Below, in pieces: positions 46,347 through 55,940 of a DNA stretch of 64,000 nt (positions are counted from its first letter, which is position 1; each line of letters opens with the position of its first letter). The notes under the pieces are model-generated. The model had not been told where the DNA came from. It searched no databases and worked only from the letters and a program-made list of their open reading frames with translations. The stretch covers positions 1 through 64,000 of the forward strand of contig NZ_BMQJ01000013.1 in NCBI RefSeq assembly GCF_014648055.1, written 5' to 3'. A program made the translations under genes and the position numbers. This DNA is from Streptosporangium pseudovulgare. Its GTDB lineage: Bacteria; Actinomycetota; Actinomycetes; Streptosporangiales; Streptosporangiaceae.

Positions 46347-46487
46347 GCCCGCATCCCTGCCCCGCGGCGCGGCTCCGTCACCCGTCGCGGCGGCCCCATC
46401 GGACGCCTTCCCCCACCACGGCCGCGGCGGCCGGCCCGGCGCCCGGGACACCGGGCCGGGCCGTCCGGCGAGGACGGGACGCCGCGG

Positions 46488-47537
46488 TCACGGCCGCTTG
46501 CCGACCCCGGTGCTCAGCTCGCCGGTCCGCGCCGGGCCGCCGGTCTCCGCCGACAGCGGCGGCGTCGCCATGCCCTCGACGCCCCGCAGGCCCTCGAACA
46601 GCTCCCGCAGCGCGTCGACCGCCGTGTGGCGGGGCTGCCAGCCCAGCTCGGCGCGGGCCCTGGTGACGTCCATGATCGGCATCTTCAGCACCATGTCCAC
46701 CAGGGCGGGTGAGGCGGGGATCAGCCGCGCGTACCAGGCGGCCGCCGCGGTCCCCCTGAGCACCCAGTCGGGCACCGGCAGCAGCCGGGCGCCCAGCAGC
46801 TCGGCCAGCGTCGACGGCTCGACGACCGGTTCGGCGGCGAGGTTGAAGGCCCCGGAAACCGGCCGGGTGACCGCGAGCCGGAACGCCTCACCGGCGTCCT
46901 CGCCGTGCACCGCCTGGAACCTCAGGCCCGGGTTGTCCGGGACGAAGGGGATCAGGCCGGGCCGTACGAGCCGCTGGGGGATGAACGGCCCGCCGAACAG
47001 CCGCCGCTGCTCGGTCGCCGCCTCCCGCTTGAAGACGAAGCCCGGCCGCATCCGCACCACCCGGGTGCCGGGATGGTCCCGTTCGAAGATGTCGAGCACC
47101 CGCTCCACGTAGGCCTTCTCCCGGCCGTAGGCGGCGCCGGGCCAGCCGTTGGTGGGCCAGTCCTCGCCGACCGGCCGGTTCTTCGGGCCGGGGGAGTAGG
47201 CGCCCACCGAGGAGGAGTAGACCAGGGCGGGGACCTTCTGCCGGGCGGCCGCCTCGAACACCCGGATGCTGCCCAGCACGTTGGACCGCCAGGTCGTCAC
47301 CGGGTCCCGGGTCGGCTGGAACAGCCACGCCAGGTGCACCACGGCGTCCGCTCCCGCCAGGTGCGTGTCCAGGTCGCCGGTGGAGACGTCCACCGAACGC
47401 CATGTCGTCTTGTCGGGACTCCAGTCCGGGATCCTCCGGGCCAGGCCGACGATGGATGTGACTTCGGGATCGGCCGCCAGGGCGGACACCGTGCTGGTGC
47501 CCACGTTCCCGGTGGCGCCGACGACTACTACGCGCAT
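46488..47537 (-). CDS. NAD-dependent epimerase/dehydratase (extended SDR)
   Basis: 349 aa. MRVVVVGATGNVGTSTVSALA gives the GxxGxxG cofactor motif; ADAVVHLAWLFQPTRDPV, YSSSVGAYSPGPK and YGREKAYVERVL (YxxxK catalytic pair) follow. Resembles UDP-sugar epimerase-like proteins of actinobacteria. Substrate unknown. ATG at 47537 chosen because it is the first residue of the cofactor motif; no clear ribosome-binding site. Divergent from the DUF427 gene. Confidence 0.9.
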   Translation of the reverse strand: MRVVVVGATGNVGTSTVSALAADPEVTSIVGLARRIPDWSPDKTTWRSVDVSTGDLDTHLAGADAVVHLAWLFQPTRDPVTTWRSNVLGSIRVFEAAARQKVPALVYSSSVGAYSPGPKNRPVGEDWPTNGWPGAAYGREKAYVERVLDIFERDHPGTRVVRMRPGFVFKREAATEQRRLFGGPFIPQRLVRPGLIPFVPDNPGLRFQAVHGEDAGEAFRLAVTRPVSGAFNLAAEPVVEPSTLAELLGARLLPVPDWVLRGTAAAAWYARLIPASPALVDMVLKMPIMDVTRARAELGWQPRHTAVDALRELFEGLRGVEGMATPPLSAETGGPARTGELSTGVGKRP

Positions 47538-47738
47538 ATGTACGGGAATGCCCTGGCCTGTGCGGTCGAACCCGTACCGGGTGATGGCTTTGCCGTATGC
47601 GGCAGGACGGCAGAGCCTCGCCGCGCGGAGCCCCGGCACGCGGCGGGCGGGTGGTGCTTTCCGATCGGAGGGGCGGTGCTTCCCGGCTGGGGGAGGGTGG
47701 CGCGGGATCTCCGGGCGGGGATGTGCCAGCCTGGGAGC

Positions 47739-48023
47739 ATGGCGACAGCACGGTGGAACGGCGAGATCATCGCGCGGAGCGACGACACCCGGATCGTGGA
47801 GGGCAACCACTACTTCCCGATCGAGTCGGTGTTCCCGCAGTACCTGAGGCCGTCGGAGACGACCACGGTCTGCCCCTGGAAGGGCACGGCGAACTACTAC
47901 ACGCTGGAGGTGGACGGAAAGCAGAACCCCGACGCGGCCTGGTTCTACGCCGAGCCCAAGCCCGAGGCGGCCCAGATCAAGGACCGGGTGGCCTTCTGGA
48001 GAGGCGTGGAGGTCACCGACTGA
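47739..48023 (+). CDS. DUF427 domain protein
   Basis: 94 aa, full length for the family. ATARWNGEIIARSDDTRIVEGNHYFP, YLRPSETTTVCPWKGTANYYTLEVDGK and AWFYAEPKPEAAQIKDRVAFW are the conserved blocks. A small beta-rich protein of unknown function. ATG with GGGAGC upstream; divergent from the epimerase gene. Confidence 0.93.
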   Translation: MATARWNGEIIARSDDTRIVEGNHYFPIESVFPQYLRPSETTTVCPWKGTANYYTLEVDGKQNPDAAWFYAEPKPEAAQIKDRVAFWRGVEVTD

Positions 48024-48034
48024 GGCCCGGGCGT

Positions 48035-48240
48035 CCGGTTCCCGGGCCGTGACCGGCTCGCGGGCCGTACGGTCCCGGGTGTTCGTTCTCCGGGCCATGA
48101 CCGGCCCGTGGGCCGTACGGTCCCGGGTGTTCGTTCTCCGGGTTCGTTCTCCCGGCCGTGACCGGCCCGCGGGCCGTACGGCCCCGCGCATCCGTTCTCC
48201 AGGGTCCGTTTCCGGGCCCTGACCGGCCCCTGGGCACCTG
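48035..48240. repeat. Imperfect tandem repeats before the phosphoketolase gene
   Basis: Three to four units of about 50-60 bp sharing GACCGGCCCGCGGGCCGTACGG and GGGTGTTCGTTCTCCGGG blocks. They fill most of the 313-bp gap 48024-48336. No gene seen; the promoter of the phosphoketolase gene should lie in the last 90 bp. Confidence 0.7.
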
Positions 48241-48336
48241 CCGCCCCGGCCCCGCCGCGCGCCGGGGCGGTCCTCCCGCGCGGGGGAACCGGGACGGGTG
48301 AGGGTTTGAAACCCGCCGCTGAGGAACTGTCGGTGT

Positions 48337-50652
48337 ATGGATGCATTCGCTCATGTCGATGCCTACTGGCGGGCGGCCAACTACCTGTCGGTCGGGCAGA
48401 TCTACCTGCTCGGCAACCCGCTGCTGTCCGAACCGCTCCGGCCCGAGGACATCAAGCCCCGGCTGCTGGGCCACTGGGGCACCACACCGGGGCTGAACTT
48501 CTGCTTCGCCCACCTCAACCGGATCATCACCGAGCGCGACCAGGACATGATCTACATCGTCGGCCCAGGGCACGGCGGCCCGGCGGCGGTCGCGCACGCC
48601 TGGCTGGAGGGCACCTACACCGAGAAGTACCCCCACATCCGGCAGGACGCCGAGGGGATGCGGCGGCTGTTCCGGCAGTTCTCCTTTCCCGGCGGCATCC
48701 CGAGCCACGTCGCCCCCGAGGTGCCCGGCTCCATCAACGAGGGCGGCGAACTGGGCTACTCGCTGGCCCACGCCTTCGGCGCGGCCTTCGACAACCCCGG
48801 CCTCGTGGTGGCCTGCGTGATCGGCGACGGCGAGGCCGAGACCGGCCCGCTGGCCGCGAGCTGGCACTCCAACAAGTTCCTCAACCCCGCCCGGGACGGC
48901 GCCGTCCTGCCGATCCTCCACCTCAACGGCTACAAGATCGCCAACCCGACGATCCTGTCCCGCATCCCCGAGGAAGAGCTCGTCAAGCTCATGGAGGGGT
49001 ACGGCTACCGCCCGCACGTCGTCGCCGGCGACGACCCGGCCGCCATGCACCCGCTGATGGCCGAGACCCTGGACCGGGCCTTCGACGAGATCACCGAGTA
49101 CAAGGAGGGCCGCGCCACCCGGCTCCCGATGATCATCCTGCGCACCCCGAAGGGCTGGACGGGCCCACGCGAGGTGGACGGCCTGCCGGTCGAGGGCACC
49201 TGGCGTTCCCACCAGGTGCCGCTGACCGGGGTGCGCGACAACCCCGAACACCTGCGGGCCCTGGAGGAGTGGATGCGCTCCTACCGGCCCGGGGAACTGT
49301 TCGACGCCGACGGGCGGCCCGTGCCGGAGGTGCTGGAGACGGTGCCCGCCGGACCGCTCCGGATGAGCGCCAACCCGCACGCCAACGGCGGCGAGCTGTT
49401 GCGCCCGCTCATGCTGCCCGACTTCCGCGACCACGCCGTCATGGTGAAGTCCCCGGCGACGCAGCTCACCGAGCCGACCCGCGTGCTGGGCGGCCTGCTG
49501 CGCGAGGTCATCGCCGCCAACCCCGCCGACTTCCGGCTGATGGGGCCGGACGAGACCGCCTCCAACCGGCTGTCGGCCGTCTTCGAGGTCACCGACCGGG
49601 CCTGGGACGCCCGGATCCTCGACACCGACGAGAACCTCGGTCCCGACGGCCGGGTGATGGAGGTGCTCAGCGAGCACCTGTGCCAGGGCTGGCTGGAGGG
49701 CTACCTGCTGACCGGCCGGCACGGGCTGTTCAACTGCTACGAGGCGTTCATCCACATCGTCGACTCGATGTTCAACCAGCATGCCAAGTGGCTGGAGTCG
49801 TCGCAGAAGATCCCCTGGCGGCGGCCGGTCGCCTCGCTGAACTACCTGCTGTCGTCGCACGTCTGGCGCCAGGACCACAACGGCTTCAGCCACCAGGACC
49901 CCGGTTTCCTCGACGTGGTGATGAACAAGAAGCCCTCGGTGGTGCGGATCTACCTGCCGCCGGACGCCAACACCCTGCTGTCGGTCGCCGACCACTGCCT
50001 GCGCTCGCGCGACTACGTCAACCTCGTCGTGGCGGGCAAGCAGCCGGTGCTGGACCTGTTCACCATGGAGGAGGCGATCGCGCACTGCACCCGGGGGCTG
50101 GGCATCCTGGAGTGGGCCTCCACCGACGACGGCTCCGAGCCCGACGTGGTCCTGGCCTGCGCCGGGGACGTGCCGACGCTGGAGACCCTGGCCGCCGCCG
50201 CGCTGCTGCGCGAGCACCTGCCCGAGCTGCGGGTACGGGTGATCAACGTCGTGGACCTGATGCGGCTGCAGCCGGAGTCGGAGCACCCGCACGGCATGTC
50301 CGACACCGAGTTCGACACGCTGTTCACCACCGACAGGCCGATCATCTTCAACTTCCACGGCTACCCGCTGTCGATCCACCGGCTCACCTACCGCCGCAAC
50401 GGCCACGACAACATCCACGTGCGGGGCTACAAGGAGGAGGGCACCACCACCACGCCCTTCGACATGGCGATGCTCAACGACATCGACCGCTACCACCTGG
50501 TCATGGACGTCATCGACCGGGTGCCCGGGCTCGGCGCCACCGCCGCCCACCTGCGCCAGCGGATGGCCGACGAGCGCCTGCGCGCCCGCGCCCACACCCG
50601 CGAGTACGGCGAGGACCCCGCCGACATCCGCGACTGGGTCTGGCCCTACTGA
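48337..50652 (+). CDS. xfp: Phosphoketolase (xylulose-5-P/fructose-6-P type)
   Basis: 771 aa. [67 protein letters not shown] and the ThDP motif [24 protein letters not shown] are diagnostic. It cleaves xylulose-5-P (or fructose-6-P) with phosphate to acetyl-P and a triose- or tetrose-P. The N-terminus is about 10 residues shorter than usual, ATG at 48337 without a strong ribosome-binding site. No acetate kinase or phosphotransacetylase gene is adjacent. Confidence 0.97.
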   Translation: MDAFAHVDAYWRAANYLSVGQIYLLGNPLLSEPLRPEDIKPRLLGHWGTTPGLNFCFAHLNRIITERDQDMIYIVGPGHGGPAAVAHAWLEGTYTEKYPHIRQDAEGMRRLFRQFSFPGGIPSHVAPEVPGSINEGGELGYSLAHAFGAAFDNPGLVVACVIGDGEAETGPLAASWHSNKFLNPARDGAVLPILHLNGYKIANPTILSRIPEEELVKLMEGYGYRPHVVAGDDPAAMHPLMAETLDRAFDEITEYKEGRATRLPMIILRTPKGWTGPREVDGLPVEGTWRSHQVPLTGVRDNPEHLRALEEWMRSYRPGELFDADGRPVPEVLETVPAGPLRMSANPHANGGELLRPLMLPDFRDHAVMVKSPATQLTEPTRVLGGLLREVIAANPADFRLMGPDETASNRLSAVFEVTDRAWDARILDTDENLGPDGRVMEVLSEHLCQGWLEGYLLTGRHGLFNCYEAFIHIVDSMFNQHAKWLESSQKIPWRRPVASLNYLLSSHVWRQDHNGFSHQDPGFLDVVMNKKPSVVRIYLPPDANTLLSVADHCLRSRDYVNLVVAGKQPVLDLFTMEEAIAHCTRGLGILEWASTDDGSEPDVVLACAGDVPTLETLAAAALLREHLPELRVRVINVVDLMRLQPESEHPHGMSDTEFDTLFTTDRPIIFNFHGYPLSIHRLTYRRNGHDNIHVRGYKEEGTTTTPFDMAMLNDIDRYHLVMDVIDRVPGLGATAAHLRQRMADERLRARAHTREYGEDPADIRDWVWPY

Positions 50653-50874
50653 CCCGCCGGCCGCCGGGGACGGTCGCTCCGGACCGCCCCCCGGTGGCCC
50701 CGCCGTACGGTAAATCCGCCATCAACGCCGTCCGAACAGCGGAAATACAGCGGGAACACCTTCCGGAACCTCCTTTTACGGTGAGTTAACCGCCGGATGA
50801 GTTCCGCGTCACACGCGGCCGGTCCGCGGGAGACGACCGGCGCCGTCGGGCGACCGTTCTTGGAGGTTAACCGT

Positions 50875-51042
50875 ATGGATGTGAAGGACTCCGCGTTGCG
50901 GGCCGAGCTGGACAGGCGGCTCGTCACCCTCGAACGCGACGAGTCGGGCGACCCGGCGCACGCGCCCCTCGCCGCGGCCGACCTGTGGCTGCTGGCCGCC
51001 ATCGTCGTGGCCCTCACGGTCGCCGGGTGGGTGATGGCGTGA
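50875..51042 (+). CDS. Small single-pass membrane protein upstream of NCS1 permease
   Basis: 55 aa: charged N-terminal half (MDVKDSALRAELDRRLVTLERDESGD) and one C-terminal helix (ADLWLLAAIVVALTVAGWVMA). ATG with GGAGG eight bases upstream. Its stop overlaps the permease ATG by 1 nt (TGATG), so translation is coupled. Position and shape suggest an accessory subunit or assembly factor of the permease. I do not recognise a named family. Confidence 0.85.
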   Translation: MDVKDSALRAELDRRLVTLERDESGDPAHAPLAAADLWLLAAIVVALTVAGWVMA

Positions 51043-52487
51043 TGTCGGCCGGCGAAGACGTCGCCAAGGAGGCGACCTTCGGCTCGCTGCCCGTGCTGCG
51101 CAGCGAGCGGGTCTGGAACTTCACCGACTTCACCTGGGTGAACGTCGGCCTGGCCATCGCGACGTGGGCGTTCCTCGTCGGCGGCTCCACGGCCGCGCTG
51201 GTGGGCTTCCAGAAGGGCCTGGCGGCGATGATCATCGGCAACGCCATCGGCGTCGCCGTGATGCTGCTGGGCAGCGTCGTCTCCAGCCAGCGCTACGGCG
51301 TGGAGCAGTACACCCTGTTGCGCAGCGTGTTCGGGTTCGGCGGGGTCGCCGTCCTGGTGTTCACCGTCGTGCTCTTCACCGAGATGGGCTGGTCGGCGCT
51401 GCTCGGCGTGATGTTCGGGCGGGCCACCACGCAGGTCTCCAACCAGGTGTTCGGCACCGACATCGGCCCCAACGCGCTGCCGGTGACCATCCTGGCCCTC
51501 ATCGCGCTGGCGATCGCCTGGATCGTCCTGGCCAAGGGCCCGCTGACGATGCGGTTCCTCAACCGCATCGTCTCGCCCGGCCTGGCCCTGTTGACCGTCG
51601 GCATGATCGTGCTGGTGCTCACCAAGACCTCGTGGAACGACCTGCTGGCGGCCAAGCCGCTGAACCCGTTCCCCAGCGAGGGGCTGAACTTCGCCCTCGC
51701 CGTCGAGTTCAACCTCGGCGTCGGCCTGTCGTGGTGGCCGGTCATGGGCAGCCTGGCCCGCCTCACCGACCGCCCGCGCAGCGCCCTGTGGCCGGGCTTC
51801 ATCGGCCTGTTCGGCGCGACGATCGTGGCCCAGGTCGTGGGCATGGCGGCCGCGCTGACCCTCGGCGACCCCGACCCCACCGTGTGGATGGTCCCCCTCG
51901 GCGGCAAATGGCTCGGCATGCTGGCGCTGCTGTTCATCGCCTTCGCCAACCTCACCAGCCTCACCTCCATCGTCTACTCGACCTGCCTCGCGTTGCGGCA
52001 GGCCGGCGGCGAACTGCTGGCGAGATTCCGCTGGGAATGGCTCACCGGAGGCTTCTTCCTCCTCCCGGCGATCATCAGCTTCTGGCCGAACCTGCTGTAC
52101 GACCGGTTCCTGGTGTTCGTCACCTGGAGCGGCGCCTTCCTCGCGGCGATCTGCGGCACGGTCATCGCCGACTACTTCGTGGTGCGCCGCCAGCGGCTGG
52201 ACCTGCGCGGTCTGTACGCGCACCGCGCCGCCAGCCCGTACCACTTCACCGGCGGGTTCAACCTGTCCGGGCTGATCTCCACCGCGCTGGGCGCCGTCGC
52301 CTACGTGGTGCTGTACAACCCGCAGACCCTCGACACGCTGCCCGCCTTCAACTGGCTCACCGCCTCGGTGCCCGCCGTGGTCGTCGCCGCGGTCGCGCAC
52401 GTCGTCCTCAGCCGCACGCTCAACCGCCGGCACCTCGCCCCGGCCGTCGCCGGAGCGGTCCCCGTCACCACGCAGAAGGAGTCCTGA
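51042..52487 (+). CDS. NCS1-family nucleobase/hydantoin-type permease
   Basis: 481 aa with about 12 membrane helices. ERVWNFTDFTWVNVGLAIATWAFLVGG, LLGSVVSSQRYGVEQYTLLRSVFG, WWPVMGSLARLTDRPRSALWPGFIG and TVIADYFVVRRQRLDLRGLY match cation symporters for cytosine, allantoin, hydantoins and related compounds. Regulator PucR and a nitrilase nearby favour a nitrogen-rich ring compound. ATG overlaps the 55-aa gene; its stop overlaps the dehydrogenase start by 1 nt. Confidence 0.93.
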   Translation: MSAGEDVAKEATFGSLPVLRSERVWNFTDFTWVNVGLAIATWAFLVGGSTAALVGFQKGLAAMIIGNAIGVAVMLLGSVVSSQRYGVEQYTLLRSVFGFGGVAVLVFTVVLFTEMGWSALLGVMFGRATTQVSNQVFGTDIGPNALPVTILALIALAIAWIVLAKGPLTMRFLNRIVSPGLALLTVGMIVLVLTKTSWNDLLAAKPLNPFPSEGLNFALAVEFNLGVGLSWWPVMGSLARLTDRPRSALWPGFIGLFGATIVAQVVGMAAALTLGDPDPTVWMVPLGGKWLGMLALLFIAFANLTSLTSIVYSTCLALRQAGGELLARFRWEWLTGGFFLLPAIISFWPNLLYDRFLVFVTWSGAFLAAICGTVIADYFVVRRQRLDLRGLYAHRAASPYHFTGGFNLSGLISTALGAVAYVVLYNPQTLDTLPAFNWLTASVPAVVVAAVAHVVLSRTLNRRHLAPAVAGAVPVTTQKES

Positions 52488-53587
52488 TGCCCAGAACCGC
52501 CATGGCGGCCGTGCACGACGGCCGCGGCAACCGCCTGGAGATCAAGGAGATCCAGGTGGCCGACCCGGGCCCCGGTGAGGTCCTGGTACGGCTCGGCGCC
52601 TCCGGCGTGTGCGGCTCCGACCGGCACGTCCTCGACGGCGAGTGGAACCTGCCCTCCCCGACGGTGATGGGTCACGAGGGCGCCGGCACCGTGGAGGCGG
52701 TCGGCGAGGGCGTCACCGGCCTGGCCCCCGGCGACAGCGTCATCCTGTCGTGGTACTACCCCTGCCGCCGTTGCCGCGCCTGCGCGGCCGGCAAGGCGTG
52801 GGCGTGCACCGGCACCCGGGCGCCCGAGTGCCTGCTGCCCGACGGCACCACCCGGCTGCGTGACGGCGACGACGTCGTCTACCCCTACCTCGCCGTGGGC
52901 ACGATGAGCGAGTACACCGTCGTGCCCGAGTCGGCCGCGGTCCGCATCCCCTCCGACGTGCCGTTCGACGTCGCCAGCCTCATCGGCTGCTCGATCACCA
53001 CCGGCGTCGGCGCGGTCGTCAACAACGCCAGGGTCCCCGCCGGCTCCTCGGCCGTCGTCGTCGGCTGCGGCGGCGTGGGCCTGGCGGTGATCATGGGCCT
53101 GGCGCTCGCCGGGGCCCACCCGATCATCGCGGTGGACACCGCCGAGGAGAAGCTGGCCGCCGCCCGCTCGTTCGGCGCCACCCACACCCTGCGCGCCGGT
53201 GACGACGTCGCCGCCCAGGTGGCCGAGCTGACCGGCGGCGGCGCCGACTACGCCTTCGAGGTGATCGGCCGCGTCGAGACCATCGAGACGCTGCCGTCGC
53301 TGCTGGCGCCCGGCGGCGTCGGGGTCCTCGTCGGTCTGCCGCCCGAGGGCACCAAGGCCGGCATCGACGTGCTGGAACTGGCCGAGGCGGGCAAGACCCT
53401 CATCGGCTCCAACTACGGCGGAGCCGTGCCGAGCCTGGACTTCCCCCGGCTGGCCGAGCTCTACCTCGCGGGTAAGCTGCCGCTGGACTCGCTCATCTCG
53501 CACCGCGTCCGGCTCGACGAGGTGAACGAGGCGTTCGACGCGATGCGCGACGGCACCCGCACCCGCAGCGTCATCGTCTTCGACTGA
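52487..53587 (+). CDS. Zinc-dependent alcohol dehydrogenase (MDR family)
   Basis: 366 aa. Catalytic zinc ligands C42 (GVCGSDRHVLDG) and H63-E64 (GHEGAGTVEAVG); structural zinc C93, C96, C99, C107; cofactor motif VVVGCGGVGLAVIMGLALAGA. Translationally coupled to the permease (TGATG overlap), so it likely oxidises the imported compound or its product. Substrate unknown. Ends in a strong terminator. Confidence 0.94.
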   Translation: MPRTAMAAVHDGRGNRLEIKEIQVADPGPGEVLVRLGASGVCGSDRHVLDGEWNLPSPTVMGHEGAGTVEAVGEGVTGLAPGDSVILSWYYPCRRCRACAAGKAWACTGTRAPECLLPDGTTRLRDGDDVVYPYLAVGTMSEYTVVPESAAVRIPSDVPFDVASLIGCSITTGVGAVVNNARVPAGSSAVVVGCGGVGLAVIMGLALAGAHPIIAVDTAEEKLAAARSFGATHTLRAGDDVAAQVAELTGGGADYAFEVIGRVETIETLPSLLAPGGVGVLVGLPPEGTKAGIDVLELAEAGKTLIGSNYGGAVPSLDFPRLAELYLAGKLPLDSLISHRVRLDEVNEAFDAMRDGTRTRSVIVFD

Positions 53588-53596
53588 CGCCACTCC

Positions 53597-53660
53597 CGCC
53601 CGCCGCGGGGCGGCGCGGACCGGATGCTCCCCCGTCCGGCCGGCCACCCCGCGGCGGGCG
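53597..53660 (+). terminator. Terminator after the permease-dehydrogenase operon
   Basis: Outer 14-bp stem CGCCCGCCGCGGGG (53597-53610) with its complement (53647-53660) and an inner CGGAC/GTCCG hairpin. It lies 10 bp after the stop and just before repeat array 3, so nitrilase transcription probably starts separately. Confidence 0.75.
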
Positions 53661-53673
53661 TCCCTCCTCCGGC

Positions 53674-54022
53674 CCCCGCGAGGGGCGCCGGTGTCTGGAC
53701 TGAGGAACGCAGGAGCGCAGCGACGGAGTGACGAGGGAAGGCGCCGGGTCTGAGCCCCCGAGCCGCGACGCGCAGCGTCGCAGTGAACACAGTGAGGGGG
53801 CGCCGGTGTCTGGACTGAGGAACGCAGGAGCGCAGCGACGGAGTGACGAGGGAAGACGCCGGGCTTGAGCCCCCGAGCCGCGACGCGCAGCGTCGCAGTG
53901 AACACAGTGAGGGGGCGCCGGTGTCTGGACTGAGGAGCGCAGGAGCGGAGCGACGGAGTGACGAGGGAAGACGCCGGACCGAGAGCCCCCGAGCCGCGAC
54001 GCGCAGCGTCGCAATGAACACA
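53674..54022. repeat. 115-bp structured repeat, array 3 (dehydrogenase to nitrilase)
   Basis: Three full units with cores GCGACGCGCAGCGTCGC at 53765, 53880 and 53996 (115/116-bp steps). Same orientation relative to genes as arrays 1 and 2. It ends 31 bp before the nitrilase start, leaving little room for a separate promoter. With the terminator it fills the whole 53588-54052 gap. Confidence 0.92.
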
Positions 54023-54052
54023 ATCCCTCGACCGACCGGAGGATCGGAGACC

Positions 54053-55897
54053 ATGACCGCGATCACCACCCCGCCCAGGTCCGGCGCGCCCGGCGCGGTC
54101 ACCGTCGGAGCCGTCCAGCTCCAATCGGCGCACGGCGACGTCGCCGCCAACCTGGAGGCGATCGAGGACCTCGCCGCGGCGGCCGCCGCGGCCGGTGCGC
54201 GGGTGGTCGTGACCCCCGAGATGGCCCTGACCGGCTACCTGTGGTCCTCCGAGGAGCACGTACGGCCCTTCGCCGAGCCCGTGGACGGGCCGTCGGTGCG
54301 CCGGCTCACCCGGCTGTGCCGTACCACCGGCGCCTGGATCGTGCTCGGCATGCCCGAACTCGACCCCGAGCTGGGCACCCTGCACAACACGTGCGTGCTC
54401 ATCGGCCCGGGCGGGCCGGTCGGCTCCTACCGCAAGACGCAGGCGTTCGTCGCCGACCCCCTGTGGGCGGTGGACGGCCACCTGCCGCCGCCGGTGTGGG
54501 ACACCCCCGCGGGCCGTGTCACGCCGCTGATCTGCGCCGACGTCGACTATCCCGAGCCGGCCCGGTACGCCGCCCTGCGCGGCGCCGACTGGATCGCGCT
54601 GCCCACCGCCTGGGTGGCCGAGCCCGGCCCCAGCGCCACCTGGCGGCTGCGCGCCTGGGAGAACGGCCTGCCGCTGGTAGCCGCCGACCAGGCCGGAGCC
54701 GAGACCCTCGCCGGCAACTCCTTCCAGTTCAGCGGCGGAAGCTGCGTGCTCGACCACACCGGCGCCGTTGCCGCCGCCCTGGACGACGGCCCCGGGTTCG
54801 TCACCGCCACCCTCGACCTGACCGCCGCGGCCACCGCGCGCCACCGGCGGCTGGCCGCCCGGCGTCCCGCGGAGTACGGCCTGCTGGCCCGCTCGACCGC
54901 CTGGCCGCGCGCCGAGCGCGAGGCGCTGACCACGCCGCCCGGCGGCCTGCCCCTGCCCGGCGGCGGAGCGGAGACTGGGACCGTTCCTGAGGGCGCGACG
55001 GGGAACAGGGACGCGGCCGAGGCCGGGATCGCGCCCGGGGACGGGGCGTCCGTGGGCGTCGCCGTACTGGCCGGGCCCGCCGGTGACCTGCCCGCCCCGC
55101 CCGAAGGCACCGACCTCGCCGTGCTGCCCGCCTTCCATCTGACCGGCGGCGTCCCCGACCCGGGCCGGGCCCGGGCCGTGCTGGAGGAACTGCGCGCCTG
55201 GTGCGAACGGCACCGCTGCGACGCGGTGACCGCGCTGGCCGTACCCGGTGACGACGGGAGCGGCGCCGGAAGCGCGGAGAGCGCGGAGAGCTCGGACGGT
55301 GCGGACGGCCGGCGGGGTCCGGTCCGGTACGCGGTCACGCTCGTCACCCCCGGCGGTGAAGCCGCCCGCCGCCACGTCACCCACCTGGGCGCGCACGCCG
55401 CCTGGGCCGAACCCGGCGAAGAGCCTCCGACGGTCGTCACCCGGCCGTGGGGATCGCTCGGGCTGCTGGCGGGGGAGGAGCTGGAACCCTTCGAACCCTC
55501 GCGGGCGCTCGCGGTGCTCGGCGCCGACGTCCTCGCGGTGCCCGCCGCGGTGGACTGGCCTTACCCGGTGCCCTTCCCCGGCACCCGGGTGCCGCTTAAC
55601 CCGGCCACGCTGCGCGGTCCCGAGCCCGCCTTCGCCCACCCCGCCCGGCTGCGCGCCGGCGACTCCCACGTCTGGATCGCCCTGGCCAACGCCGGCACGA
55701 CACCCGGCGGCGTCTTCGGCCCCGACCACGTCACGGTGCCCCGAAAGGAGGCGCTGAGCACGGGGATAGGCTGGACGAAGCTGCGATGCGCGGTGCGGGG
55801 CACGGACGGCGCGGGGGAGGCGTGCGCGGTGAAACCGCAGCTGGCACGGCGCCGGACCGACCTGTTCGGTGCGGAGATGCTGCGACGGCCCCGCTGA
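54053..55897 (+). CDS. Double nitrilase: active N-domain, inactive C-domain
   Basis: 614 aa, twice the usual length. The first domain has the full catalytic set: Glu56 (VTPEMALTGY), Lys128 (GSYRKTQAF) and Cys161 (PLICADVDYPE). The second (about 332-600) has the same layout, but equivalent residues are Ala360 (VLPAFHLTGG), Val442 (RRHVTHLG) and Gly474 (GLLAGEELEPF), so it is catalytically dead. The family hydrolyses amides or carbamoyl groups (for example beta-ureidopropionate). ATG with GGAG upstream. PucR gene follows 43 bp downstream; nucleobase catabolism is likely. Confidence 0.9.
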   Translation: MTAITTPPRSGAPGAVTVGAVQLQSAHGDVAANLEAIEDLAAAAAAAGARVVVTPEMALTGYLWSSEEHVRPFAEPVDGPSVRRLTRLCRTTGAWIVLGMPELDPELGTLHNTCVLIGPGGPVGSYRKTQAFVADPLWAVDGHLPPPVWDTPAGRVTPLICADVDYPEPARYAALRGADWIALPTAWVAEPGPSATWRLRAWENGLPLVAADQAGAETLAGNSFQFSGGSCVLDHTGAVAAALDDGPGFVTATLDLTAAATARHRRLAARRPAEYGLLARSTAWPRAEREALTTPPGGLPLPGGGAETGTVPEGATGNRDAAEAGIAPGDGASVGVAVLAGPAGDLPAPPEGTDLAVLPAFHLTGGVPDPGRARAVLEELRAWCERHRCDAVTALAVPGDDGSGAGSAESAESSDGADGRRGPVRYAVTLVTPGGEAARRHVTHLGAHAAWAEPGEEPPTVVTRPWGSLGLLAGEELEPFEPSRALAVLGADVLAVPAAVDWPYPVPFPGTRVPLNPATLRGPEPAFAHPARLRAGDSHVWIALANAGTTPGGVFGPDHVTVPRKEALSTGIGWTKLRCAVRGTDGAGEACAVKPQLARRRTDLFGAEMLRRPR

Positions 55898-55940
55898 CCG
55901 GCGGCCGCCCCGGCGGCCGCGCGGAGGACGGTGGAAAGCC

